From NCBI RefSeq assembly GCF_001027925.1, contig NZ_LECT01000043.1, positions 124,001-188,000 of the forward strand: a stretch of 64,000 nucleotides of DNA, in the 5' to 3' direction. Below the pieces are notes generated by a model. That model was not told the DNA's origin and ran no database searches. It was given only the letters and a program-made list of their open reading frames with translations. The position numbers were made by a program, and so were the translations under genes. The number at the start of each line of letters is the position of its first letter. The first letter of the stretch is position 1. The DNA is from Rhodopirellula islandica. Lineage in GTDB: Bacteria; Planctomycetota; Planctomycetia; Pirellulales; Pirellulaceae. Positions 38,111 through 49,703 of the stretch are shown here, one piece after another.

Positions 38111-38149
38111 AAAAAGAAAACGGGCGTTTGAAGCAGATCAAACGCCCGT
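38111..38149 (-). terminator. Intrinsic terminator downstream of rpsA
   Basis: A perfect 12-bp stem, ACGGGCGTTTGA (38120-38131) with TCAAACGCCCGT (38138-38149), has a 6-nt loop. On the reverse strand it is followed by TTTTCTTTTT. It lies about 180 bp beyond the rpsA stop codon and is the best intrinsic terminator in the window. Confidence 0.85.
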
Positions 38150-38325
38150 CCCATGTGTCAACTGTTCAATGCTCTCACGCTCAACATGAGCGTGCCTTCG
38201 CTCCTTCAATCAGGCCAAGCCGACGCCGCACTGGCGTCGAAGGGGCCCCCGAAGGAGTTGACCACTTCCAAACGAGCAATCGGATGCGTGAACAGCCGAT
38301 TGAACTCGCTCAAAATTTCCCTGAA

Positions 38326-40212
<1,887 letters not shown>

Positions 40213-40459
40213 ACTACAGCCGGAAAAGGGCGTCCAGCGGACTTGCCGCGGCGCCTAGCCGAGAAGCCTACCAAAGTCGGAAATTGGTCACAATGCGTTT
40301 GTTGGTCTGGACACCCCGCCCGCGAATGTTTTACAGGCGACGAACGTGAGGCATGACACGTGAACTGAGACCCGTGAACGGATCGCTGCCACCCACCACC
40401 GGAATTCCCGGCTCCTCCGGCGACGTGAATTCACAGACTCCAACCCACCCAATTGAGAT

Positions 40460-40720
40460 ATGAACCTGAATTTTTTCGACTGGCTCCGTGACGGAGTTCG
40501 CCAATCGGTCATCTTGGGCGTCAGCGACGCGGTCGAGCAAATCGGCACGCCGGACGAAACGTCTGAGATCAACCCGCAAGTCGCTGCGTTGCTGCAAGAA
40601 CCCACGGCGGACAAACAAGCCCTGCCCGCCAAAAAGGGCGCCCGCCCGACCGGCCGCAAAGCCGCCCCAAGAAAGCGTCTGGGCAAGTCCCTGCAGGAAT
40701 TGAACCCGCCGTCCAAGTGA
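40460..40720 (+). CDS. Small conserved-looking basic-tailed protein
   Basis: An 86-residue protein of unknown function. The N-terminal half is an amphipathic/hydrophobic segment (NFFDWLRDGVRQSVILGVSDAVEQIG) followed by a short helical part; the C-terminal 35 residues are Lys/Arg/Pro-rich (KKGARPTGRKAAPRKR). The composition resembles small DNA- or RNA-associated proteins but no family was recognised. Coding is supported by codon use and position between two well-defined genes. Confidence 0.55.
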   Translation: MNLNFFDWLRDGVRQSVILGVSDAVEQIGTPDETSEINPQVAALLQEPTADKQALPAKKGARPTGRKAAPRKRLGKSLQELNPPSK

Positions 40721-40993
40721 TCTGGCCCGCGAGAGGCACAGCTGCTGCCGAATCCTCGCCGCTGCCGCATCACTGCTGAAAAATCGTTGCACGCTGGCCT
40801 TCCCAGGCCGGCGAAGCCTTCTGAGTGAGCTGCAAAACCAAACTGGCACCCGCAAACCGGCGACAAGCCGAACGCCTCCGGCAGACTCACGCGGTGGCGC
40901 CTTTCCGGGCAAAACGGGGTAGAATCAGAGCCGAATGTTCGTTCTTCACGGAGAACCATCCTTCTTGCCTTCTTCTTTGCGAGACCACGCCCG

Positions 40994-42013
40994 ATGTCAA
41001 CAGGACGGATCACGATCCAAGACATCGCCAACCGTGCCGATGTCTCCAAGAGCACGGTTTCGCGAGTCCTCAACAGCCCCCTAATCGTCCAGGCCGACAA
41101 ACGCGAACGCGTGCTGGCAACGATGGCAGAACTGGGGTACCAACCCAACCAAGTCGCTCGATCGCTGGCCGGCGGCAGGTCGATGACAATCGGAATCGTG
41201 ACCCAAAACATCGGCACACCGTTCTACGATTCTGTCGTGCAAGGCGTGATTCGAGGCCTCAATGGCACCGGTTTTTCACCGCTCGTGGGTGACGCGATGC
41301 TGAAACAAGAATCGTTCCTCGGCGCCGCCCACACACTGCTCGGGCGCAATGTCGATGGCCTGATCCTGATCGCAGGCGATATCCCATCGGAAAAGATTGA
41401 GGAACTGTGCGAGGAAAAGCCCACTTTGGTCGTGGCTCGCGAAATGCCCGCGTGGACCGGCGCGATCATCGCCACCAACAACTTTCAAATCGGTGCCAAT
41501 GCGACGCAAACGTTGATCGACCACGGGCACCGCGAGATCGTTCATATCGCTGGACCGGTGGATCACATCGACGCGATCGGCCGACTCGCCGGATTCCGAT
41601 CGGCGATGAAAAACGCGGGATTGACCGTGACCGACGACCACATCGTTCACGGCGACTTCCATGCTGAATCCGCCGCGACCGCCATTCAGACGCTGGCAGA
41701 TCGCCACGTTTCCTACAGCGCGATCTTTGCGGCGAACGACCTGATGGCATTCGGGGCTCGCCTGGCCCTGCACCGTCGCCAAATCTCCGTGCCAGAACAA
41801 GTCTCCCTGATCGGCGTCGATGACCAGCCCGAATCGCAATGGACGGTGCCGCCATTGACCACCGTTCGCCAACCCGGCAAAGAAATGGGACAAGCCGCCG
41901 CCACCGCCATCATCGCCATGATCAACGGCAACGAACCAGAACTGCCCACGCTCGGCGGCGAAGTCGTGCTTCGCGAATCAGTCCAACCGTTCGCGCTGAC
42001 AATCGAAACGTAG
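40994..42013 (+). CDS. LacI-family transcriptional regulator
   Basis: A 339-residue repressor-type regulator. The N-terminal helix-turn-helix is ITIQDIANRADVSKSTVSRV, followed by the hinge helix NQVARSLAGGRS. The periplasmic-binding-like sensor domain shows IGIVTQNIGTPFYDSVVQGV, HIAGPVDHIDAIGRLAGF, AIFAANDLMAFGARLAL and SLIGVDDQPESQWTVPPLTTV, the standard LacI pattern. It probably responds to a sugar. It stands alone, so its target genes are not obvious; a hairpin follows it at 42126. Confidence 0.93.
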   Translation: MSTGRITIQDIANRADVSKSTVSRVLNSPLIVQADKRERVLATMAELGYQPNQVARSLAGGRSMTIGIVTQNIGTPFYDSVVQGVIRGLNGTGFSPLVGDAMLKQESFLGAAHTLLGRNVDGLILIAGDIPSEKIEELCEEKPTLVVAREMPAWTGAIIATNNFQIGANATQTLIDHGHREIVHIAGPVDHIDAIGRLAGFRSAMKNAGLTVTDDHIVHGDFHAESAATAIQTLADRHVSYSAIFAANDLMAFGARLALHRRQISVPEQVSLIGVDDQPESQWTVPPLTTVRQPGKEMGQAAATAIIAMINGNEPELPTLGGEVVLRESVQPFALTIET

Positions 42014-42125
42014 TGCTGAGTCACCGCAACCAAACCCACTCCCCACCGTTCGCGTCACGCACCCCCAAAACAACCACCAGCGGTCTGTCACAGCTAAAAG
42101 TTCGGGTTGACCGTAGTGGACGAGG

Positions 42126-42165
42126 CGACGAGTCCTTGGATTTGACGCCAGTTCAGGACTCGTCG
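42126..42165. terminator. Hairpin between convergent genes
   Basis: CGACGAGTCCT (42126-42136) pairs perfectly with AGGACTCGTCG (42155-42165) around an 18-nt loop. It sits between the ends of the LacI gene and the DUF389 gene. There is no T-run on either side, so a bidirectional terminator role is only suggested by position. Confidence 0.4.
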
Positions 42166-42241
42166 ACTCCCCTAAGAATAAGTCGTGACAACCACCAGCC
42201 ACGCAAACATTTGGGGACAAGTGTTCTACTCTGAAGCACCG

Positions 42242-43750
42242 TCAAAACAGCCACTTCTCCAGGTGCATCATCCACACCAGCACCAGCATCAACAACGTGA
42301 CCAGCGACACGGTCATGCGAGTCGCCCACTTGTGCCCTGATTCAACTCGCAACCCCCGAGCGTAGAGCACAAACGACGTTCCGATCATGATCGTCAGCAC
42401 ATTGACGCACACCAAGATCAGCGGACCAAACACCGGCCAACCACGCTCGCTCGACTCCCAGACATTGAACGAAGCCTGCAAGCCCGCGGTCGAAATCGGC
42501 GGAACCAGCGCCGCCGCAATCGCAGCCCCCGCCAAGGCCGATGACAGGTGGCTGCGAGTGCGTGCGTAGGAAGCCGCCATCCCGCCCACCAAGCCCACAC
42601 AAAAATCCAGCGGCGACGGATTGCATCGGCCCCACATCTCATCGGTCACAACCGGGTGATGCACCAAACGGACCAACAACCCGAACAGGAAGCTCGATCC
42701 AAACGCCCCAGCGAATCCGATCCCAATCGAAAGCATCGAACGCCGGAACAACGGGCGGTTGCCGTGAGCCAGCGACAACCCCGCGCCCATGATCGGGGTC
42801 ATCAAAGGCGCGATCAACATCGCCCCGATGATCACCGCCGCTGAATTCTGCAGCAATCCAAACGCGGCCAACATCGCTGCCGCTGAGATCAACCCGAGAA
42901 ACTCCAAACTCGGCTCGGAGCCTTCCTCCAGCGTGCGAGCCAATTCCAACCGCGCTTCGCGATCCATCGGCTCGGCAACGTGACTGGCCCAGTACCGAAC
43001 CCCCGCCGACAACGACTGATTCCAGCTTTCCTTCTGGCTCACCAAAGCAACCGACGACCGACCGGCCTGGCCCAGCAACGCACGAGCAACCTTGTAATGC
43101 GACTCCGCCGATGGCTTCGAACCAAACGGAACCCAGATCAAATCGCCTGGGTCGCAACGCTGACGTTCCAAATCCAACGCTTTCGTGATCGCCCGAGCTT
43201 CCCGGTCCGCCAAGTCCGACTTGCTGCCATCGGATGACTCATGCGATTCGCCTTCAGCTCCCAACCAGTCGTGTTCCAACTGCAAGGCGGGATCCACGCC
43301 CAGCAAACGTCGCGAAATCCAGCGGGTCACCTTGATCGACGCATCGTCGATCGAAAACACATGCTTGGCCGAGTCAGGTGGCGGCCCCTTCACGCTCAAC
43401 CAAACCGACTTGATCGGACACCGATCGAACAAGGTCGCCTGAAACCGATCGTCATCGACATCGTCCACCATCAGCAACAATCGCGAATCCCACTTGGACA
43501 ACCGAGCCGAAATTGCCTCGACGTCGGACTCCACCCGCTCGACGCGGCCAACCACGCAGTGCGCCGGGGAATCACTCGCGTCCGACAGGATGCTTCCCAG
43601 CTCTTTTTGACTGCGCAGTTCCAATGTGCGGTGGTCCATCCCCAACACCAACACGTCGGCTTGCATCTTCATCGATTCCGCAAACCGGCGTAGCCATGGC
43701 AATCCATCCGCCAACTGTTTCTGCGAACCGACCAGCAGCGTGACGCTCAT
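42242..43750 (-). CDS. DUF389 (TIGR00341-type) membrane protein
   Basis: A 502-residue protein. The N-terminal 230 residues are soluble and alpha/beta, reminiscent of universal-stress or nucleotide-binding domains. The C-terminal half is the DUF389 membrane domain: SAAAMLAAFGLLQNSAAVIIGAMLIAPLMTPI (given here in part), GLSLAHGNRPLFRRS, GAAIAAALVPPISTAGL and several further helices. Function of the family is not established. The start overlaps the nagB stop by ATGA, implying translational coupling with an amino-sugar enzyme. Confidence 0.88.
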   Translation of the reverse strand: MSVTLLVGSQKQLADGLPWLRRFAESMKMQADVLVLGMDHRTLELRSQKELGSILSDASDSPAHCVVGRVERVESDVEAISARLSKWDSRLLLMVDDVDDDRFQATLFDRCPIKSVWLSVKGPPPDSAKHVFSIDDASIKVTRWISRRLLGVDPALQLEHDWLGAEGESHESSDGSKSDLADREARAITKALDLERQRCDPGDLIWVPFGSKPSAESHYKVARALLGQAGRSSVALVSQKESWNQSLSAGVRYWASHVAEPMDREARLELARTLEEGSEPSLEFLGLISAAAMLAAFGLLQNSAAVIIGAMLIAPLMTPIMGAGLSLAHGNRPLFRRSMLSIGIGFAGAFGSSFLFGLLVRLVHHPVVTDEMWGRCNPSPLDFCVGLVGGMAASYARTRSHLSSALAGAAIAAALVPPISTAGLQASFNVWESSERGWPVFGPLILVCVNVLTIMIGTSFVLYARGLRVESGHKWATRMTVSLVTLLMLVLVWMMHLEKWLF

Positions 43751-44487
43751 GCCCGCTGCTTCAACAAACTGGCGGCGGCTTCGTCCACGACAAACGTGAC
43801 GTGCGGATGACGCTGCAAAAACGACGCTGGCATGTCGGGCGTGACCGGCCCACGAACCGCCCGTTCAACCGCCTCGGCCTTCGATTCACCGGTCGCAATC
43901 AACACAATCGCGCGAGCTTCCAAAATCGTCGCGATGCCCATCGTGAGCGCCAACCGAGGAACTTCCTCTGCCGAGGCAAAGAACCTCGCGTTGGCATCAA
44001 TGGTTTCGCCGGCCAAATCGACCACTCGCGTCCGACTCGCTTCCGTCGCGCCCGGTTCGTTGAACCCGATGTGCCCGTTCGCCCCCAGTCCCAGCAACTG
44101 CAAATCGATGCCGCCAGACGCTGCAATCAAGGCTTCGTATTGCTGGCCTGCTTCCTGCAGGTCCGCCGCCATGCCGTCGGGCAAATGCGTTTGCTCGAGA
44201 TTGAACCCCGCCGGATCAAACAACCGCGAACGCATGTACGCGTGGTAGCTCTGAGGATGCTCGGGGCTCAAGCCGACGTACTCATCCAAGTTGAACGTGG
44301 TCACATCCGAGAACGACAGGTGCCCGGCCTGAACCTTCTCGACCAGCAATTCATACGCTCGCTCGGGAGTCCCACCGGTGGCCAATCCCAACACGCTCGC
44401 CGATTTCCGACGCACCTGCTCAACGATCCAGCCTGCGACTCGAGTGGAAGCCGATTCGTGATCCGGAACAATTTCTAACTCAATCAA
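43747..44487 (-). CDS. nagB: Glucosamine-6-phosphate deaminase
   Basis: A 246-residue enzyme converting glucosamine-6-phosphate to fructose-6-phosphate and ammonia. Motifs are LGLATGGTPERAYELL for phosphate binding, FNLDEYVGLSPEHPQSYHAYM with the catalytic Asp, LLGLGANGHIGFNEPG containing the catalytic His, and LTMGIATILEA. Length is close to the bacterial NagB norm. A 127-bp inverted-repeat element occupies the leader, 46 bp before the start. The DUF389 gene overlaps its stop. Confidence 0.93.
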   Translation of the reverse strand: MIELEIVPDHESASTRVAGWIVEQVRRKSASVLGLATGGTPERAYELLVEKVQAGHLSFSDVTTFNLDEYVGLSPEHPQSYHAYMRSRLFDPAGFNLEQTHLPDGMAADLQEAGQQYEALIAASGGIDLQLLGLGANGHIGFNEPGATEASRTRVVDLAGETIDANARFFASAEEVPRLALTMGIATILEARAIVLIATGESKAEAVERAVRGPVTPDMPASFLQRHPHVTFVVDEAAASLLKQRA

Positions 44488-44533
44488 TTTTCTTCACCTG
44501 GTTCTTCGATTGGTATTCTTCAACTGGGACGTT

Positions 44534-44660
44534 AAGCAGGTCGGCAGGAGTCTTTCGGCATTTGGACTGTTTCGGTAAGCGTCGTTGCTCCCAGGTACAA
44601 CCGGGGCTAACGCCAAAACGGCTCACATGATTGTGCCCGATCAATCCTGCCGACCTGCTT
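44534..44660. mobile_element. 127-bp element with terminal inverted repeats, copy B (MITE-like)
   Basis: The ends AAGCAGGTCGGCAGG (44534-44548) and CCTGCCGACCTGCTT (44646-44660) are perfect 15-bp inverted repeats, flanked by T and A. The interior contains ACCGGGGCTAACGCC and ACGGCTCACATGA, shared with copy A at 33013 and, inverted, with the 35-bp repeats at 48007. Confidence 0.75.
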
Positions 44661-44796
44661 AGGAGATCACTTCGGCACGCCCCTTTATAACGAAAAGACG
44701 CCCGCCCTCCGATGACACACCGGATGACTGAATGAGCAAACCGACGCAGAACCCAAGAATTCGATATGGTCCCTCGCTCACCGGCTTGTTGATTCT

Positions 44797-44856
44797 GTTG
44801 TAGGTTGGCCACTCTTGGCCGACTTCTTCGTTGTAGGTTGGCCACTCCTGGCCGAC
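44797..44856. repeat. Two 27-bp direct repeats
   Basis: GTTGTAGGTTGGCCACTC followed by T/C and TGGCCGAC occurs at 44797-44823 and 44830-44856 with one difference. The rest of 44488-45038 holds the 127-bp element and no gene that could be supported. Confidence 0.85.
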
Positions 44857-45038
44857 ATCCACCACTCGGACGGGCAAGAGTGCCCCATCCTACAGGCGTT
44901 CAAGCGTCGTTGACGACGAGATCAACCGGCTGTCTCGCATCGGGTTGTGATTCCCATTCCATTCGCATGGAAAAGAATCAAACAATGCCCCACGCGACGC
45001 TTGGCCCAGGCGAACTGACGGACGAACCATCCCTGCCT

Positions 45039-46424
45039 TCACACCCACTGCTTCTCTGTTTCTGCCACGGCGTCGATCAACCATCGCCGCATCGAGTCAT
45101 CCGGCAGACCACGCAAACGGTCACGAACCCACGCGGGCACAAACACACGAACTCGTTTGACATGATTGTCAAACTGCCGGTTGGCCAACACAGAGGCCAC
45201 GGGTGAAACGTCGCCCAACGTGGCAACCTCTCCCGACCGGAGCATGATGTCGATGTTGATGTCGACCTCCAATTTGACGGGCGGCGCGTCGATCAAAACC
45301 AACTCGGGTTCGACCACGCCATCAATCGCTTCGCCAATGGACGCTGCCAAGGGCCGCGAACACGATGCGAGCCACCAATGCGGGCGGCGGGCCAGCATCT
45401 GATGCATGTCCTCACCGGACTCGACGTTGAATTCCGCCGCTCGTTTGAGCAACGTTCGATTGGCCCCGAACAGCCCCTCGACCAACGTCTGAACCGCACC
45501 ACCTCGTTGATTCGCGGCCTCGACCAATCGGCTGACCCAAGCTGCCTCGCCCAAATCCATCCATTCGGCGAAGTCGACCGACTCTCCCGCGGTGGGTTGT
45601 TGCAATTCATGAACTGCTCGCTGCAGCATCGCGGTGGCGGAACGAACGGTGTGATGCCAGTAGACTTCGCTGAACATCACATAACGCCCGAACACCATCA
45701 TCTCTGCCGCCGTGCGTCCCTTCTCATGAATGGCGAGCTTGGGCCGATCCGGGTGCCGAACCATCGAGGCAATGATTCGCATCGGATCGAAGTTGCGTCC
45801 GTAGGGCACGCCAGCATGCAAACTGTCTCGCTGCAAATAATCCAATTTGTCGACGTCGATCGGGCCACTCAAACAGCTCGCGTAAAAAGCGATCTGGTCA
45901 GACGGGGCCACCTCCGTGAATTGCTCGCTCTTCTTGGGACACAGAATCGCCATCACGTCATCGGCGGTGCAGTCCCAATCCGCCGCCAACGTTTTCGCGA
46001 TGGGCCCTGACCGCAACATCGCATCGACGCGTTCCTCATGACGCGGCATCCCGGCCTGGCCCATGTCTTCGATCGGGTGGCAAAACGGCCAGTGCCCCGC
46101 GTCATGCACCAACGAAGCCACGATAAATGCCTCCGCCGCTCGCAAGTCATCGTTCGTTGGTTCGGCGACAGTGGACTCGTTGACCTGATTCAGGACTCGC
46201 AACGACCATGCGTAAACGCCCAATGAATGCTCGAGTCGAGTGTGCATGGCGCCGGGATACACCATCGAGACCAATCCCAACTGGCTGATCGAGGCCAGCC
46301 TCCTCAGGGGGGCCGTGTCAATCAAACGCTGCACGCGAGGCGTGACCGGGACATCCATCGCGGGCGGGATCCGTAATCGAGACGGGCCGCGATCCATCAG
46401 ACGAACTTCAGGCAACGGAATCAC
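45039..46424 (-). CDS. HD-domain phosphohydrolase (dGTPase/SAMHD1-like fold)
   Basis: A 461-residue HD-superfamily protein. The metal motif is complete: HTRLEHSLGVYAWSLRVL (first His) and ASLVHDAGHWPFCHPIED (His-Asp), with PIDVDKLDYLQRDSLHAGV downstream, where Asp completes the site. The arrangement matches the large HD proteins related to SAMHD1 and dGTPases, which act on nucleotides, but substrate is unknown. The C-terminal 130 residues are a less conserved domain. It reads on the same strand as the zinc-ribbon gene, 121 bp downstream. Confidence 0.88.
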   Translation of the reverse strand: MIPLPEVRLMDRGPSRLRIPPAMDVPVTPRVQRLIDTAPLRRLASISQLGLVSMVYPGAMHTRLEHSLGVYAWSLRVLNQVNESTVAEPTNDDLRAAEAFIVASLVHDAGHWPFCHPIEDMGQAGMPRHEERVDAMLRSGPIAKTLAADWDCTADDVMAILCPKKSEQFTEVAPSDQIAFYASCLSGPIDVDKLDYLQRDSLHAGVPYGRNFDPMRIIASMVRHPDRPKLAIHEKGRTAAEMMVFGRYVMFSEVYWHHTVRSATAMLQRAVHELQQPTAGESVDFAEWMDLGEAAWVSRLVEAANQRGGAVQTLVEGLFGANRTLLKRAAEFNVESGEDMHQMLARRPHWWLASCSRPLAASIGEAIDGVVEPELVLIDAPPVKLEVDINIDIMLRSGEVATLGDVSPVASVLANRQFDNHVKRVRVFVPAWVRDRLRGLPDDSMRRWLIDAVAETEKQWV

Positions 46425-46545
46425 GCGGAAACCCTCCGCAGGAACACGAACGCAGCGATTTTCGTGAACATGGCCTCCCCTGATGACCAGAGTGCAGCGA
46501 GGTTCGCAAGCCTTCCGGTCGACGCACCGATTGCCAACCCAAACA

Positions 46546-47409
46546 TCAAACGATGGTCAATTCGGCACAACCGGCAGGTTTCGCCCAGGCCGCGCAAGAA
46601 GACTCCGACCAAGCGGCGGACTCGATCGAGCAAGTCAGAATCGGCACGGCGGAGTACATCTGGCCGAAGGCCTCCTCCAATTCTTCGTCTTCGAAATCCG
46701 GAAGCAGTTCGCGCCGGCTTCCGGGTTCGCCAGCCAACTTCACCCCGGCAACCAAAGCCAGCAAAATGACCAGCACAAAATACATCCCGGAATGAGCCAA
46801 CCCGTTGATGAATTCCAATTCAAACGCCGCGACCGAGACAAATGCTCCCAGCACCAACATCACCGAAAACACGATCCCGGCGGTCGTCCAAGACATCTCA
46901 TTCGCGTGATCAAGCTCCAACACGTAAGCGGGCAGGAACGCGTAAACCAGCCAAATCGCGGCAAAAACGGCGGAACAAATCAGGACTCGGTTGCGAAGTT
47001 CGACGCCCGTGTATGGCTCCAATTCCGCGTCGTAGACAAAGCTGTATCCCGTTCGCACAATCGGCGGTGCCAGCAACAGAATGCCCAGAATCTGAGCCCA
47101 AAATGGCGCCCCGCCCATCGCGAAGCGGAACCCGAGAGCCAGAAACAGCATCCCACACATCACCCCCGCCGCGATGTAGAGGTGCCGCCGCGTGAAATCG
47201 GTGTCCTTGCGAGTGATCGGCTTGAGAACACTCTGCCCTTTGGAATCCTTGGGCCCGTCATTTTCGGGCGAGTGGATCGTGACCGCTTCGGATGCGTCAG
47301 GGACCCGGATCGTCTTTTTGCACGCCGGACACGGCCCCTGCTTGCCAGCAAATTTGTCGCTGACCTGGAACCGTTTCAGACAATTGGGACAAGTGACTTG
47401 AATCGGCAT
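46546..47409 (-). CDS. Zinc-ribbon membrane protein
   Basis: About 287 residues from MPIQVTCPNC at 47409. An N-terminal zinc ribbon (CPNC...CPAC, with FQVSDKFAGKQGPC between) of a type common at the start of planctomycete membrane proteins is followed by a hydrophilic linker and about six membrane helices (YIAAGVMCGMLFLALGF to MYFVLVILLALVAGVKL). The last 50 residues are acidic then Cys/Ala-rich. Function unknown. Confidence 0.75.
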   Translation of the reverse strand: MPIQVTCPNCLKRFQVSDKFAGKQGPCPACKKTIRVPDASEAVTIHSPENDGPKDSKGQSVLKPITRKDTDFTRRHLYIAAGVMCGMLFLALGFRFAMGGAPFWAQILGILLLAPPIVRTGYSFVYDAELEPYTGVELRNRVLICSAVFAAIWLVYAFLPAYVLELDHANEMSWTTAGIVFSVMLVLGAFVSVAAFELEFINGLAHSGMYFVLVILLALVAGVKLAGEPGSRRELLPDFEDEELEEAFGQMYSAVPILTCSIESAAWSESSCAAWAKPAGCAELTIV

Positions 47410-48239
47410 GGGGGGCTGCAAACCAGTCGAATCGGAGCGGGATGATCAGTCGGCAACGCACATTGTGATGGCCGAACTCGAGGAGGGTTTGGGTTGTAGC
47501 GAGAGCTTAACAGAAAATGAATCCGTTTACGCCAGCGCTCACGGGATCGCGGATCCACAATTCAAGGACGAGACTATTCTGCATCGCATCCGCGGGAAAT
47601 TGCTCCTCCACCCGCTCCGCATGCTATGGATTGAGTAGCTTCCCACGCCACCGCTTCGAAGCCCCCTCGGGGGCCACCAAAAGTTGCAGCGGGGGACGCG
47701 AATTTGATCCAGCAAGCTAAAATGGACTTGAGCCAGTTGCCATCGAAGTCGCGCAATGCGTGCAGTCCGAACAGGGCACACCAACTGTGGCAACTTTGAA
47801 CACTTGACGACGATCCAGTTGTGAATGAATCCGGTTAGGGGACGAATTCACATTGGCTGAACTTTCCGGCCCGCCGGCGGTGACAATGAAACAAGTGTCA
47901 CCCACGTGGACGAAGTCCGCGCCGACTCAACCAAATGCCCCTCAACCCGCTCATCGCAACCCACCGCGTCACAGACTGGCGACTTTGTCCACTTTCGATT
48001 CGTCACGTAAGCCGTTTGGGCGTTAGCCCCGGTTACTGTATGTGAGCCGTTCGGGCGTTAGCCCCGGTTTCCGTATGTGAGCCGTTTGGGCGTTAGCCCC
48101 GGTTTCTGCGGTGTTGGAACTGAGGCGAACGCCTCAACAGCTCAATCAATCAACCCGCCGCGTCAGCCAGGCGGACCGTCCGGCCGTCGACACCCCGTTT
48201 CCCTTCGTTCGCACCTGCGGCCCTTTTCACTTTTCAACC
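47410..48239. other. Long intergenic region with tandem repeats
   Basis: About 830 bp without a supported gene between divergent genes; short open frames on both strands have no recognisable family and odd composition. The right end carries three 35-bp repeats (48007-48111), then AACTGAGGCGAACGCCTCAAC, another small inverted repeat. Promoters for the divergent genes must lie here. Confidence 0.5.
48007..48111. repeat. Three tandem 35-bp repeats
   Basis: Units at 48007-48041, 48042-48076 and 48077-48111 share the core GAGCCGTTTGGGCGTTAGCC with minor changes. One more copy lies at 52251-52285, a diverged one near 49408, and inverted forms lie inside both 127-bp elements. Confidence 0.93.
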
Positions 48240-49184
48240 ATGTCCCAAAAAATCTTCGTCGCTGGTCACCGAGGCATGGTCGGATCGGCCATCCTCCGCC
48301 GATTCGCCGAGCGAGAAGACCTGCAAGTGATCACGCGGACTCGTTCCGAACTGGACCTCTGCAACCAAGCCGCGGTCAACGAGTTCTTCCAATCCGAACG
48401 CCCCGACACCGTGATTTTCGCGGCCGCCAAGGTCGGCGGGATCCACGCCAACGCCACTTATCCGGCGGATTTTGCCTACGACAACACCATGATGGCGGCC
48501 AACGCCATCCACGCCGCCTTCCAAACCAAGGTGTCTCGGTTCCTGTTTCTCGGCAGCACCTGCATCTACCCCCGGATGGCTCCCCAGCCCATCCAAGAAG
48601 ACTCCTTGCTGACCAGTCCCCTGGAAACGACCAACGAGGCCTACGCCCTGGCCAAGATCCTGGGTTTGAAGCTCTGCCAGTACTACCGTCAACAACACGG
48701 GGCACTGTTCCACAGTGCGATGCCAACCAACCTGTACGGTCCCGGCGACAACTACCACCCCGACAATTCGCACGTGATCCCCGGCTTGATTCGTCGCTTC
48801 GATGCCGCTGCGCAAGAAAAGGCCGACTCGGTCACCGTCTGGGGCAGCGGGAAACCACGACGAGAGTTCTTGCACGTGGATGACCTGGCCGCCGCCATCG
48901 AACACCTGATCGGGCTGTCGGATCCACCCGACTGGGTCAACGTCGGCACCGGCGTCGACCTGACGATCGCCGACCTGGCTCAAAAGATCGCCCAGGCCAC
49001 GGGATTTGAAGGCCAGATTCTTCAAGACGCCAGCAAACCCGACGGAACCCCCGTCAAATGCACCGACATCCGCCGCATCCGCACGACCGGCTGGGCACCC
49101 ACCATCAACCTCGACGAAGGCCTCGTGCAGACCGTCGCTGACTACCGAGAACGCACTCAAACCGGCGCCGTCCGCTCGGTCTAG
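48240..49184 (+). CDS. fcl: GDP-L-fucose synthase
   Basis: About 314 residues from the ATG at 48240. It epimerises and reduces GDP-4-keto-6-deoxymannose to GDP-L-fucose with NADPH, the step after gmd. SDR-family features are VAGHRGMVGSAILRRF for NADP, AAAKVGGIHAN, FLGSTCIYPR with the catalytic Ser, and NEAYALAKILGLKLC with the Tyr-Lys pair. NLYGPGDNYHPDNSHVIPGLI binds substrate. Reading further upstream adds no conserved sequence. gmd is 2 kb downstream, with a dehydrogenase gene between. Confidence 0.94.
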   Translation: MSQKIFVAGHRGMVGSAILRRFAEREDLQVITRTRSELDLCNQAAVNEFFQSERPDTVIFAAAKVGGIHANATYPADFAYDNTMMAANAIHAAFQTKVSRFLFLGSTCIYPRMAPQPIQEDSLLTSPLETTNEAYALAKILGLKLCQYYRQQHGALFHSAMPTNLYGPGDNYHPDNSHVIPGLIRRFDAAAQEKADSVTVWGSGKPRREFLHVDDLAAAIEHLIGLSDPPDWVNVGTGVDLTIADLAQKIAQATGFEGQILQDASKPDGTPVKCTDIRRIRTTGWAPTINLDEGLVQTVADYRERTQTGAVRSV

Positions 49185-49703
49185 TCTGCCCCCGTAGCCG
49201 GATTCGCCAGAATTCGGACCAGCTACCTGTGGGATAGGCTTGCAGCCTGCCATACCGCAACAACTGAGTCCCTGAGTCCCCTCTCCCGTTGAGGAGAGGA
49301 CTAGGGTGAGGGTCTGCACTCGCCAACCTGAGTCCCTGGGCTCTTTTCCAGGACAGACTAGAAGCCAATCAGACTGTTGATTCAGTACGTTTCGCAGACT
49401 GAGCGATCAGCCGACGGGCGCTAGCCCACGGTTACCAGAGACGAACCGGACGCGATCGCGTTCCGGCCTGTTGATTGACTCGAGTTCACAACCCGACGCG
49501 TGAGCGAGGGATCCTCAGGCTCGTTGCAATGGCACGCGATCCCTCGCTCACGCTTCGGGTTAGGATCAAACCTACGGGCCGGTCAGCGAGCCGCCCCGAA
49601 CCCATCGCTCACACAGCGGGTTACCAAGCAAGGCCAACTCGTCCTTGTGGCACTAGAAGTGCCTCTCCCACTTTTCCCAACTGCAGCCGCCCTCCTTCTC
49701 TTC
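49185..49703. other. Repeat-rich intergenic region
   Basis: About 520 bp without a supported gene. It starts with a GTAGCCGGATTCGCCAGAATT-type repeat (49194 on), has CTGAGTCCC-type simple repeats (49265-49335), a diverged 35-bp repeat near 49408 and the 70-bp palindrome at 49491. Confidence 0.6.
49491..49560. repeat. 70-bp palindromic element
   Basis: The left arm, 23 bp from 49491 to 49513, pairs with the right arm, 49538-49560, at 22 of 23 positions around a 24-nt loop. The arms contain GTGAGCGAGGGATC and GATCCCTCGCTCAC. It lies about 145 bp before the dehydrogenase start and resembles a REP-like element. Confidence 0.9.

Noticed and set aside
44480-44845. 121-codon reverse frame upstream of nagB
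   Set aside because: Runs through the 127-bp inverted-repeat element and the nagB start.
48007-48111. Considered as a CRISPR array
   Set aside because: The 35-bp units abut directly with no unique spacers and no cas genes are present.
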